Part shown: piece by piece, positions 45,086 to 53,825 of the stretch
How the letters are laid out: each line of letters opens with the position of its first letter
Position numbering within the stretch: position 1 is the first letter of the stretch
Notes under the pieces: generated by a model
Seen by the model: the letters and a program-made list of their open reading frames with translations, nothing else
The model's database searches: none
What the model was told of the DNA's origin: nothing
Program-made: the position numbers and the translations under genes
DNA from: Maledivibacter halophilus
GTDB taxonomy: Bacteria; Bacillota; Clostridia; Peptostreptococcales; Caminicellaceae
Reading direction: 5' to 3'
Assembly: GCF_900167445.1 (NCBI RefSeq)
Contig: NZ_FUZT01000007.1
Location: forward strand, 124,001 to 188,000
Length of the DNA stretch: 64,000 nucleotides

Positions 45086-45805
45086 TTATTCGATTTCTCT
45101 GTTATTATATTTTTCTGCCAGTATTTCATCATTGGCATTCACTAGCTCATTTAGTGACTCTTCAAATGCGCCTTCGTCAATTTCTTTAATTCTTTCCTGT
45201 AAATGGCCAGCCTTAGGTGCTAAATATTTTCCGTAGAGACGTCTAGATAAAAGAGCAACTTTATATTGAACAATATTTGCTGGACATTTGGATGCACAAA
45301 GGCCACACATTAGACAATCAAAGGATTCGTCAGCCACTTTATCAATTTCTCCTCTGATAGCATGGGAGATATATTTCATTACATTCAAATCCTGAGGACA
45401 GACATTTGTACATGCATTACATCCAAGACATTTAGTAATCTCAGGAAAAATCTCTACTATCTGATCTCCATCGGCTGTAAGTTCTTCTAATTGGTACTCC
45501 ACCTTATGGGAAGGATAAAAGGGTATTTGTGTTAAGTACATATCCTGCTCTACCTTAGTTTGACATGCTAAACCTACCTTTAGCTCGTGGTCAGTGCCGA
45601 TACGATAAACTGTGGAGCAGGCTCCACAAAAACCTGCTCTACAGCCGCAACCCCTTAGTAGAGTATACCCAGCATATTCAAAGGCCTTCATAATAGTTAA
45701 GGAACTAGGTACTTTGTACTTTTTACCCATAATATATATATCTACAAATTCCTGATCCTGAATTAAGTTGTCTTCTCCCATTTTTGGTGTTTTCTCATTC
45801 ATCAC
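45086..45805 (-). CDS. Fumarate reductase iron-sulfur subunit (FrdB/TfrB N-half-like)
   Basis: The 239-residue protein has a 2Fe-2S site (Cys53, 55, 60, 63, 81; CGCRAGFCGAC and GLACQTK) and two 4Fe-4S sites, CLGCNACTNVC (126-136) and CLMCGLCASKC (164-174). In thiol:fumarate reductase of methanogens, TfrB fuses such a part to an HdrB-like domain. Here that domain is absent and a separate HdrB is encoded two genes downstream. So this subunit probably receives electrons from HdrB/HdrC. The final cluster of normal FrdB ([3Fe-4S] type) is replaced by a regular 4Fe-4S pattern. It is part of the operon, 50 bp after aspartase. Confidence 0.87.
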   Translation of the reverse strand: MMNEKTPKMGEDNLIQDQEFVDIYIMGKKYKVPSSLTIMKAFEYAGYTLLRGCGCRAGFCGACSTVYRIGTDHELKVGLACQTKVEQDMYLTQIPFYPSHKVEYQLEELTADGDQIVEIFPEITKCLGCNACTNVCPQDLNVMKYISHAIRGEIDKVADESFDCLMCGLCASKCPANIVQYKVALLSRRLYGKYLAPKAGHLQERIKEIDEGAFEESLNELVNANDEILAEKYNNREIE

Positions 45806-45855
45806 CTTTTTACCCCCTTTATAGTTTGCTTTTTAGCTTTCTTATATTTTACTTC

Positions 45856-47343
45856 CTAAGAATTTGAAACTCTTTTCATACCAGCAATTCCTGGCTCCGT
45901 CATTTTTTGAGGCTGAAGTATCATATCCAATTCTTCATCTGTTAAAATACCCTTTTCTAAAACTAATTCTCTAACGCTTCTTTTAGTCTCTAGGGCTTCT
46001 TTAGCAATTTCTGAGCTTTTCTCATAACCAATATGAGGGTTTAAAGCAGTTATTACCCCAAGACTTTTATTGACTTGATTAAAGCACTGCTTTGTATTGG
46101 CTTCAATCCCACGGATACAACGATTTGTAAATACATTTGCTCCATTGGTTAAAATTTCTATAGCCTCAAACATATTCTTAAATATAACCGGTGCCATTAC
46201 ATTTAACTGAAACTGTCCTGCTTCTGAAGCCATAGCAATGGCATGATCATTGCCTTGAATTTGAAAGCATACTTGATTCATCATTTCCGCCATAACTGGA
46301 TTTACTTTTCCTGGCATAATAGAAGATCCAGGCTGAACTGGTGGAAGTTTAATTTCCATAAAGCCGCAAATTGGGCCAGAGGACAATAATCTTAAGTCAT
46401 TGCACATCTTAGAAATATTTAAAGCACATATACGAATTGCACTGGATAAATGAACATAGCAGTCTGTGTTTTGAGTGGCATCTACTAAATGCTCTGCCAA
46501 TTGAACATCCATGCCAGAAATTTTTCTCAGTTCTTCAATAGCTGCTTTAATATAGGCTGGATCTGCATTAAGACCAGTTCCCACAGCAGTAGCTCCTAAA
46601 TTGACACTGCATAGACATTCCATTGATTCAGCAATTCGTTTTACATCTCTACCAACCAATCGTGCATAGGCACCAAATTCCTGTCCTAATCGAATAGGTA
46701 TAGCATCCTGCAAATGAGTTCTTCCAACGGCAACGATTCCATCGAATTCTCTTTCCTTTTCCTGTAGGGCTTTATGGAGCTCTTCCAAGCTGTTTATTAG
46801 GTTTTCTTTCATCATTAGAACTGCTATTTTAAAAGCTGTAGGTACAACATCATTGGTAGATTGAGCCATGTTTACATGGGTATTAGGTGATATGATATCA
46901 TAGCGGCCCTTTTCTTTTCCCAAAATTTCCAATGCTCTATTGGCTATAACTTCATTTACATTCATATTAATAGAAGTACCTGCCCCACCTTGAATGGATT
47001 CTACAATAATTTGATCGTCATACTGTCCGGATATAAATTCCTTGCAGGCCTTTTTTATAGCTTCACCAATTTCCTTTGATATACTGCCAGTACGCAAATT
47101 AGCTTCAATGCAAGCATATTTAACAAATCCCATTCCACGAATTAATTTTCTATGTATTCTTTGACCAGATAGGGGGAAATTTTCTTTAGCTCTTCTGGAT
47201 TGAATGCCATAGTATGCATTTTCTTCTATTTCTAAACTACCTAAAGAGTCTGATTCTAGCCTAGTTTTGCCAACTTTAGGCATCTCGCGAAGTGATCCTC
47301 CCATTTCAACTTTTTCATCATGATTTTTTTTGTTTTCTAACAT
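45856..47343 (-). CDS. aspA: Aspartate ammonia-lyase
   Basis: ATG at 47343 is chosen because GGAGGGTG lies upstream; a GTG three codons earlier overlaps that site. The 495-residue protein is in the fumarase/aspartase superfamily, with DSLGSLEI, NAYYGIQSRRAKENFPLSG (aspartase rather than fumarase in type), PNTHVNMAQSTNDV, GRTHLQDA and the signature GSSIMPGKVNPVMAEM (flexible loop with catalytic Ser). It converts L-aspartate to fumarate and ammonia. It heads the ten-gene fumarate reductase operon. A fumarase cannot be excluded by motif alone, but the NAYYGIQ and GKVNPVM patterns favour aspartase. Confidence 0.85.
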   Translation of the reverse strand: MLENKKNHDEKVEMGGSLREMPKVGKTRLESDSLGSLEIEENAYYGIQSRRAKENFPLSGQRIHRKLIRGMGFVKYACIEANLRTGSISKEIGEAIKKACKEFISGQYDDQIIVESIQGGAGTSINMNVNEVIANRALEILGKEKGRYDIISPNTHVNMAQSTNDVVPTAFKIAVLMMKENLINSLEELHKALQEKEREFDGIVAVGRTHLQDAIPIRLGQEFGAYARLVGRDVKRIAESMECLCSVNLGATAVGTGLNADPAYIKAAIEELRKISGMDVQLAEHLVDATQNTDCYVHLSSAIRICALNISKMCNDLRLLSSGPICGFMEIKLPPVQPGSSIMPGKVNPVMAEMMNQVCFQIQGNDHAIAMASEAGQFQLNVMAPVIFKNMFEAIEILTNGANVFTNRCIRGIEANTKQCFNQVNKSLGVITALNPHIGYEKSSEIAKEALETKRSVRELVLEKGILTDEELDMILQPQKMTEPGIAGMKRVSNS

Positions 47344-47419
47344 GTGAATCACCCTCCATTTTTTTTGCCCTATAATAAGGGCTTTAATAATCTATAAATA
47401 ATAAATAAATTTGTTTTTC

Positions 47420-47437
47420 TTGATATTATTTTAACAA
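47420..47437. promoter_or_regulatory. Candidate Rex-type operator upstream of aspA
   Basis: The dyad TTGATAT-TATT-TTAACAA (18 bp) has the layout of a Rex box (TTGTTAA-N4-TTAACAA), with one half perfect and the other 5 of 7. It lies 77-94 bp upstream of the aspA start. Rex senses the NADH/NAD+ ratio, which would suit an NAD(P)H-dependent fumarate reductase complex. No other promoter box is confidently seen. The 47353-47797 spacer is otherwise plain AT-rich sequence with no gene. Confidence 0.35.
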
Positions 47438-47797
47438 TTTGTGATTCTAATGTACAGTCATTTAAAATAGTAATCTAATGATATTTCTTTAAAAATATAA
47501 GTGTTTTTTGATTTTAGTTTATTTTTTAAACATATTTTTTCTCATAGAAATTTCCTTATAAATCTTCCTAAATACAGTAAATTACTAATTAAAACTTTAT
47601 ATTTTTAGTAAAAATTTACCATGCGCCTTTAGGCTAATGAAATAGTATTTTATATCCATTTTAAATAGAATATGTTTTTCTATGGAAATATTTTGTATTT
47701 TTGAGCTTGATTTTTTCTGTATTTTGTTACAATTTTAACATTTTCAAATTTTCTATCATTTAAAAAACTTTCATAAATGAGCAATACTATAAAGCAA

Positions 47798-47868
47798 AAA
47801 TTCCGACAATCTATGCTACACTATTTTTAATAAAAATTAAAATAAATGTATAGCATATGTCGGAATTT
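47798..47868 (-). terminator. Terminator after cardiolipin synthase gene
   Basis: The long stem AAATTCCGACA / TGTCGGAATTT plus an inner CTATGCTACA / TGTATAGCATA stem lies 79 bp downstream of the cls stop. It is followed on the minus strand by GGAATTTTTGC. It separates the cls gene from the aspA promoter region. Confidence 0.7.
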
Positions 47869-47946
47869 AATAAATATATCTTTCTTTATATATAAAAATA
47901 GGCGTGTGCTTCTGAAAATCAATAAAAAGAACGTTTAATCCAACAA

Positions 47947-49485
47947 TCACATTAATGGAGCAAATACACGTAAGAATGAACGTCCTAAGGCTTTATACCA
48001 TTTAATATTTTTAAAATCTTCCATGGTAATCTCTTTACATACCTTTAAGGTTGTAAGAAAATCATGTTTCATTTCAATAATACTGCTGGAATTATACATC
48101 CAGACTCCACATTCAAAATGAAGGTACAGACTTCTATAGTCCATATTTATTGTACCGACAACACCATACTCATCATCTGATACATAGGTTTTTGAATGGA
48201 TAAATCCTGGAGTATATTCATAAATTTTTACTCCACTCTCAATAAGAATTTTATAGTAGGATCTTGTAACGGCATGGACATACCATTTATCAGCACAATA
48301 AGGAGTAATTATGCGAATATCAACCCCTCCTTTAGCCGCTGATGACAATGCTGTTACCATTTCATTATTAATAATCAAATAGGGAGTTGTAATATAAACG
48401 TATTTCTCCGCCTTGTTAATCAAATTAAGATAAACTGTTTCTCCAACGGCTTCATCATCCAATGGGCTGTCGGCAAAGGGCTGAACATATCCATCTATAT
48501 CCTTTAAGCTATCCAATAATGCAGTATCACACTTAAATTGTTTAAAATCCTCCTCGATTCCCCTAAGATAATCCCACATAGATAAAAACATTACAGTCAT
48601 ACTCCATACTGCTTCTCCCTTAATCATAATAGCAGAATCCTTCCAATATCCATACTTTTCAAATCTATTTATATATTCATCTGCTAAATTAATTCCTCCC
48701 GTAAAACCTGTATGTCCATCAATTATTGCAATTTTACGATGATCTCTATTATTAAGTATTGGATATAACAAAGGGATTAGTGGATTGAAAACACAGCATT
48801 TAATCCCCATTTTTTCAAGCTTCTTATCATATCTATATGGCAAGGTGAACAAACAACCTGCATCATCATATATAACACGAACATCTACACCCTCTGATAC
48901 CTTTTCTAATAATATATTAAGTATGCTATTCCACATTTCTCCTTCATTAATAATAAAGTACTCTAAAAAGATATAATGCTCTGCTTTTTTTAACTCTTCC
49001 TTTAATCTTTCAAACTTCATTTCTCCAATTGAAAGATATTCAGCTAAAGTATTGCAATAGGGTGGAAAATATGCATAGTTTTGTATATATCTTGACTGAT
49101 TAGCTGTAGTTTTATCTTTAGATTCCATCTCTTTTATAATAAACTCTTGAGGTGGTAAAGCCTCCTTTGTTCTATCCTCTATGCATTTCATTTTATATTT
49201 TGTTCGTTTATCCAACTTATTTCCACCAAAGAAAATATAAAATAGTCCTCCAAAAATAGGAAATAACATTATAGGTATAATCCATGCAATCTTATATGCC
49301 GGATTCATATCATTGTTTATAATACCTAATACTGCAATAATACTGATGAGTATATTTCCTCCATAGAAAAAGATAAAATAATCGCTGAATTTTAAAATTA
49401 CACCTATCAAAACCAACAGTTGGATTATTAATGCAATAGCCAAAAAAACAATTCTATGAAATAAAAACTTTTTAATAAATTTCAT
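47947..49485 (-). CDS. cls: Cardiolipin synthase
   Basis: The 512-residue protein starts with two membrane helices (about residues 8-50) and a PLDNc-like region. The catalytic HKD motifs are HRKIAIIDGHTGFTGG and HSKTYVSDDEYGVVGT, each HxKxxxxD. It joins two phosphatidylglycerols to cardiolipin at the membrane. It is monocistronic, with a MITE-like repeat upstream and a terminator downstream. Length and motifs are typical of the ClsA type of Firmicutes. Confidence 0.93.
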   Translation of the reverse strand: MKFIKKFLFHRIVFLAIALIIQLLVLIGVILKFSDYFIFFYGGNILISIIAVLGIINNDMNPAYKIAWIIPIMLFPIFGGLFYIFFGGNKLDKRTKYKMKCIEDRTKEALPPQEFIIKEMESKDKTTANQSRYIQNYAYFPPYCNTLAEYLSIGEMKFERLKEELKKAEHYIFLEYFIINEGEMWNSILNILLEKVSEGVDVRVIYDDAGCLFTLPYRYDKKLEKMGIKCCVFNPLIPLLYPILNNRDHRKIAIIDGHTGFTGGINLADEYINRFEKYGYWKDSAIMIKGEAVWSMTVMFLSMWDYLRGIEEDFKQFKCDTALLDSLKDIDGYVQPFADSPLDDEAVGETVYLNLINKAEKYVYITTPYLIINNEMVTALSSAAKGGVDIRIITPYCADKWYVHAVTRSYYKILIESGVKIYEYTPGFIHSKTYVSDDEYGVVGTINMDYRSLYLHFECGVWMYNSSSIIEMKHDFLTTLKVCKEITMEDFKNIKWYKALGRSFLRVFAPLM

Positions 49486-49566
49486 CTATTATCATCTCTC
49501 AAAAATTATTTTACTTCCTAATACCATTAATATAAATCTAATTTTTTATGGTGCTTGTATAAAACA

Positions 49567-49676
49567 GGAATTTCCCACTATAGCAAAACTTTAGCCCATA
49601 TATGTCTAAAATCCCCAAAAGGGTTGAGTATTTGTACATGTATAAACTAACTTTTACTATACAAACCCTATATATA
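49567..49676 (+). repeat. MITE-like repeat family 1, copy 4 (about 110 bp)
   Basis: It shares GAGTATTTGTACATGTATAAAC with copy 1 and the outer GGAATTTCCCACTATAG / CTTTTACTATACA ends with copies 2 and 3, in diverged form. The gap 49486-49915 is otherwise AT-rich spacer. A weak ATGCTG...CAGCAT hairpin at 49802-49838 may end the downstream operon on the minus strand. Confidence 0.65.
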
Positions 49677-49915
49677 TATTGAAAAATATATTTTGATGCT
49701 TCCTTCAAAGTTTAATAATATTTTTAGGCATAAGCTTTAATAGTAAACAAATAAATACAAATTGTAAAATAATATATCCTTAATAATAGTAAAAATAAAA
49801 ATGCTGATATTTTTAAAAAATCCTATGCCAGCATATAGATATTTTAAATAGTTCATCTTCATTTTATACTATATTTTATATAAATACTTTTATATGTCAA
49901 TACTTTTTTAAGACT

Positions 49916-50935
49916 TTAAATACATCTTAAAAAATAATCCTTTATATTTATAATGATTGATTTGAATTTCTGCTCTATATATCTCTGATGTTGTTTTATA
50001 AATACAATAGTCATTATCAATAAAATAAAACATAAAATTATGATTGAAAAAAGTAATAAAGACTGCCAATACTGAACAACTCTTGCTGCATTTTCCCAAT
50101 AGGGATAGGCAATACCTTTTTTATGCATTACCATAGTATATGGCTTAACCACTAAATCCAATATATTTTTAACGCTAAACCGCTTGCTATTATTTATCAC
50201 TTCTTTTTGAGAATGTTGAAATCCGGTGTCTACAAGTGTATATCCAAATCCCGAGATAAACTCAGGTATTATAATCTCATAGCTATTTATTCCTAAATTG
50301 CTTATCTCTGAAAACCTATTATACGACATATAAATCCGTCCATTATCTTGATCTGCTATATTATTAAATGGATCTAATTCACTTCGAATCACCCCTGAAA
50401 TTATATATATTTTGTCATCGATTTCTACTTCCATTCCTTCAATATCGACGGAGCCATATAATCTCCATGCTACTTGCTCATCTAAAATAACCTGGTTTTG
50501 AGATAAGTCATCTTCAGAGATATACTGTCCACTCCTAAGATATAGTGGATGAAAAAAGAAATATTCTCCACCTACCCCAAAGACAGTTGTATTCATTGTA
50601 CCATGTGTAGTTTTTACAGTAATTTCACTTTGTACAGAATAAGCATCTATCCATGAGACCTCATCCAGTGAACTTTCCGATAATTTTTGATTAACAACTC
50701 TACGGAAATTATTAATATCCTGTAGAGTTGCACGATAATCTGAAGAAAAAAAACAGGAGACTTGGGAAAACTTTTGTTGGTTTTCCCCCTGCCACCTCTG
50801 TGCCCCCTGCTGTGAAATGGGTAAAGTGGAAAGGTGATTATATCCCATAGTAAGGAAGAAACACAAAATTGTTATCATCACATAAATCACCAGAAAAAGG
50901 GTGCATTTTTTGTTTAGTTTATATCTCATATTCAC
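49916..50935 (-). CDS. MacB-like extracytoplasmic-core membrane protein
   Basis: The 339-residue protein has one N-terminal helix (about 10-30), a large outer domain, and a C-terminal helix (about 290-312) followed by a short cytoplasmic tail. The outer part has FGVGGEYFFFHPLYLRSGQYISEDDLSQNQVILDEQVAWRLYG, a MacB periplasmic-core pattern (short form: YLRSGQYISEDDL, QVILDEQVAWRLYG). Usual MacB permeases have four helices; this one has two, so it resembles half a MacB protein. It is the last gene after the HlyD-like adaptor. It may be a mechanotransmission partner of the adaptor. Confidence 0.6.
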   Translation of the reverse strand: MNMRYKLNKKCTLFLVIYVMITILCFFLTMGYNHLSTLPISQQGAQRWQGENQQKFSQVSCFFSSDYRATLQDINNFRRVVNQKLSESSLDEVSWIDAYSVQSEITVKTTHGTMNTTVFGVGGEYFFFHPLYLRSGQYISEDDLSQNQVILDEQVAWRLYGSVDIEGMEVEIDDKIYIISGVIRSELDPFNNIADQDNGRIYMSYNRFSEISNLGINSYEIIIPEFISGFGYTLVDTGFQHSQKEVINNSKRFSVKNILDLVVKPYTMVMHKKGIAYPYWENAARVVQYWQSLLLFSIIILCFILLIMTIVFIKQHQRYIEQKFKSIIINIKDYFLRCI

Positions 50936-50953
50936 TTACCTGCCTCCGATAAT

Positions 50954-52924
50954 TTATTTATTCATCATACGAACCTGAATTCCAGACTCTATAAGCTCTG
51001 TCGATGTGGTAATAACATAATCACCCCTCATCAATGCTCCTGATACAGCAACATTCTGATCATTTTCATCTAAAATTTTGACATTCACTCGTTTTGCAAT
51101 ATATCTACTACCAAAGGGGGTCTTTTTCGACCTTACTGTAAATACAAAATCCCCTCGACTATCTGAATGTAAAGCACTCCTTGGTATAACAAAATCATAA
51201 TCAGCACTTGGCTGCTCAATAGACAATGAAAAGACATCTCCAGACTCTATTTCACCTTCAAGTAAAAATGTAAGCACCTTATTTTCATCAGGATTTGAAG
51301 GATCATTTTTTATTTGCTTTAAAGTTGCAGTAATATTACTATCCTCTACATTGGCTATATCTCCTATAGATAACATTTTACTTTGCTCCTTGGTAACTGA
51401 AAAGGAAAGGGAATAGCCTTGATCTATAGTCTCAATAACAGCCATAGCTGCATTAGGCGAAGTCATTCTTCCTGCAGCAATATTTATAGATTTAATAATA
51501 CCATCCTTATCTGCCACTACTTTTCCATTAGTGACATCTGTTCTCAATTCGTTTACCAATTCCCGCTGCTTTTCAATATCTTCCTTTAGTTTTTTTGAAT
51601 CCAGTTCTGCAATAGAAGCGGCCCTTTTATCACTTTTTTTATTGTTTTCAACAGACAATAACAAATCCTCTAATTCGTTCTGCAGCCGGAAAGCCTCCTC
51701 ATCGGCAGCCTTCCATTTATCATATTTTTCTGATAAGCTATTATGATTTTCTCTTAATAGCTCTAATGACTCTTCTACCTCTGATAAATCATCTTTAGTA
51801 TCTTTCAATTTTTCTTTTACTCTATTATAGTCTCTATTTTTATCTCGCATATCTTTATAGTCTTCTTCTAATCGCTCAAGTTCAAGCTCCCATTGATCTG
51901 TATCTATAGCAGGACCTTCTACATATGGTTCATGGTCTTTAATTTCGTCTTCTTTATCTTCTATTCTTCTAACTAATGATGTCAGCTCTGAATAGCCCAA
52001 AAGCTTAGTTTTCAGTTCATTAACTTTATTTTCTAAGGATTGAATATTTTCCTTCAAGGTCTTTATTACATCTTCACTAGCATTATTTTTCTCGGCATCT
52101 GAAAGTTCCTTTTTCTTTTTATCCAATGCCACTTTACTATTATCCAAATCATTATTTACACTATCATAATCAGGATATTTAGCAACTAAAATCTCATAAT
52201 CCTCTTTAAGTCTTTGAAGATTTAATTTTAAACTGCTAAGACTTACTGGATTCCTTTCTCTAGATGGTCTGGCATTATCAATCTGATTTTCCTTATCTTC
52301 AATTTGCCGCTTAAGAGACTTCAGCATTTCGTCAGTAGCTCCTGAATAATCACTGAGCTCAGTTTGAAGTTCATTTACTTCATCTGTCAAATCCTCAAGC
52401 TCTTCTTCTTTCATATTTATTAAATGCTCCATATTATCTACCTGGTACTTGGATACATTGTTTGCATCACGCTTTATCATTGCCTCTTCAAGTTCCTGTT
52501 TTGTTCTTTCAATATTCCTATCTTCTTGAGTATAGTCTGGAGAAGGCCAATTGATTAACATCTTCTGATGCTGTATTTTTAAATCATCTAATTTATCCAA
52601 AGCCATTTCTAATTCTTCGCTTTCTTCATCATCAAGTAAGAACAAAACATCTCCCTCATTTACTGTATCACCGGCCTGTACTAAAACCTCCTGAACCTTT
52701 CGAGATTGACTAATCATCACTTCATAATTACCAATTGCCTCAGCAATACCAGAGCCCCTTATTACAGTTCCTATTTCTCCTTCTTTAACACTGTAAACCG
52801 AGACCTGTGGCAGTGACATATTCATTATGGTATTGGAGAAAAAGGTTAGTATCAACATTATAACAAAGAAGATAAATGCTGCTTTCTTTGGCCAAATTCT
52901 TTTTATATTTTTTTCTTCATTCAT
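50954..52924 (-). CDS. HlyD/MacA-like membrane fusion adaptor with long coiled coil
   Basis: The 656-residue protein has a single N-terminal membrane helix (AAFIFFVIMLILTFFSNTIM), a biotinyl-lipoyl-like half near 45-95 (VREGEIGTVIRGSG-like; IGTVIRGSGIAE), and a predicted coiled coil of about 350 residues (110-460) full of Glu, Lys and Leu heptads. The other lipoyl half and a beta-barrel follow (VVADKDGIIKSINIAAGRMTSP; DGIIKSINIAAGR). It resembles export adaptors, but sits in an operon with import-type sugar permeases. Length is about twice that of typical MacA because of the coiled coil. ATG follows AAAGGAG. Confidence 0.8.
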   Translation of the reverse strand: MNEEKNIKRIWPKKAAFIFFVIMLILTFFSNTIMNMSLPQVSVYSVKEGEIGTVIRGSGIAEAIGNYEVMISQSRKVQEVLVQAGDTVNEGDVLFLLDDEESEELEMALDKLDDLKIQHQKMLINWPSPDYTQEDRNIERTKQELEEAMIKRDANNVSKYQVDNMEHLINMKEEELEDLTDEVNELQTELSDYSGATDEMLKSLKRQIEDKENQIDNARPSRERNPVSLSSLKLNLQRLKEDYEILVAKYPDYDSVNNDLDNSKVALDKKKKELSDAEKNNASEDVIKTLKENIQSLENKVNELKTKLLGYSELTSLVRRIEDKEDEIKDHEPYVEGPAIDTDQWELELERLEEDYKDMRDKNRDYNRVKEKLKDTKDDLSEVEESLELLRENHNSLSEKYDKWKAADEEAFRLQNELEDLLLSVENNKKSDKRAASIAELDSKKLKEDIEKQRELVNELRTDVTNGKVVADKDGIIKSINIAAGRMTSPNAAMAVIETIDQGYSLSFSVTKEQSKMLSIGDIANVEDSNITATLKQIKNDPSNPDENKVLTFLLEGEIESGDVFSLSIEQPSADYDFVIPRSALHSDSRGDFVFTVRSKKTPFGSRYIAKRVNVKILDENDQNVAVSGALMRGDYVITTSTELIESGIQVRMMNK

Positions 52925-52943
52925 AATTTTTGCTCCTTTATAT

Positions 52944-53825
52944 CTATCCTTTTACGGAACCAGAATGTGTAATGCCTTCTACCAAATATTTCTCTCCGTG
53001 AAGGAAAAGCAACAAAGGAGGAATCATATATATGGTAGCTACTGCAAATGCCAATCCTATTTCTTCGGTATTAATATTTGACAAATACACTGATAAGGGA
53101 TGCTTTCCAACATCGGACAACAAGATAATTGGCTGCTCCACCATATTCCAATTATCTATAAATGCTAAAATAGCAACAGAATAAATAGCGCTATAGCACT
53201 GGGGTATACAAATTCTAGTAAAAATCTTCCATTCTGTGGCTCCATCAATCTTAGCCGACTCAATTAATGCCTCAGGAATTCGTCTCATAAATTTTGTCAA
53301 AAGGAATACTGAAAAAGGCGCAAATATTCCAGGTAAAATAATCGACCATCTACTATCTAGAAGTCCTGTCCAATCAGCCACTAGATAATTGGGTACCAGC
53401 ATAACCTGATATGGCATCAACATCAATATAATATATATAAAAAACAGAATCTGATATACTCTACCACGACAGCGATAAAAAGTATATGCTGCAAAGGTTG
53501 CCATCGCCACTTGTCCAACTACTATGGGGATTACAAGAAAAGCAGAATTCCAAAATTTAAATAGATAATCTGGACTTTGCAGCAATACAGAAAAATACTG
53601 TGTAAAGGAAACCATATCTGGAATAAGCTTTAAATTGACTTTTTCAAATATATATACATTATCAGAAGTAACTTCTGAAAATACTTTTCCATAATTTGCC
53701 GACAATTCCCATTGCGACATAAAAGAATTAGTTATTGTCAGAAGGGTGGGCAAAATAAACAGTACTGCAAATAGAAATGCAATTAGAAACAATATCCCAC
53801 GAGAAAAATAATGTCTCTTTTTCAC
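52944..53825 (-). CDS. Carbohydrate ABC transporter permease (MalG-like)
   Basis: The 293-residue permease has six helices and the MalG-type EAA loop EALIESAKIDGATEWKIFTRICIPQC (short form: ESAKIDGATEWKIF), which contacts the ATPase. It overlaps its partner by 4 bp (ATGA). Together they would form the inner channel of a CUT1-type sugar importer. No ATPase gene is in the operon, so a shared MsmX-like ATPase is the likely partner. Confidence 0.9.
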   Translation of the reverse strand: MKKRHYFSRGILFLIAFLFAVLFILPTLLTITNSFMSQWELSANYGKVFSEVTSDNVYIFEKVNLKLIPDMVSFTQYFSVLLQSPDYLFKFWNSAFLVIPIVVGQVAMATFAAYTFYRCRGRVYQILFFIYIILMLMPYQVMLVPNYLVADWTGLLDSRWSIILPGIFAPFSVFLLTKFMRRIPEALIESAKIDGATEWKIFTRICIPQCYSAIYSVAILAFIDNWNMVEQPIILLSDVGKHPLSVYLSNINTEEIGLAFAVATIYMIPPLLLFLHGEKYLVEGITHSGSVKG

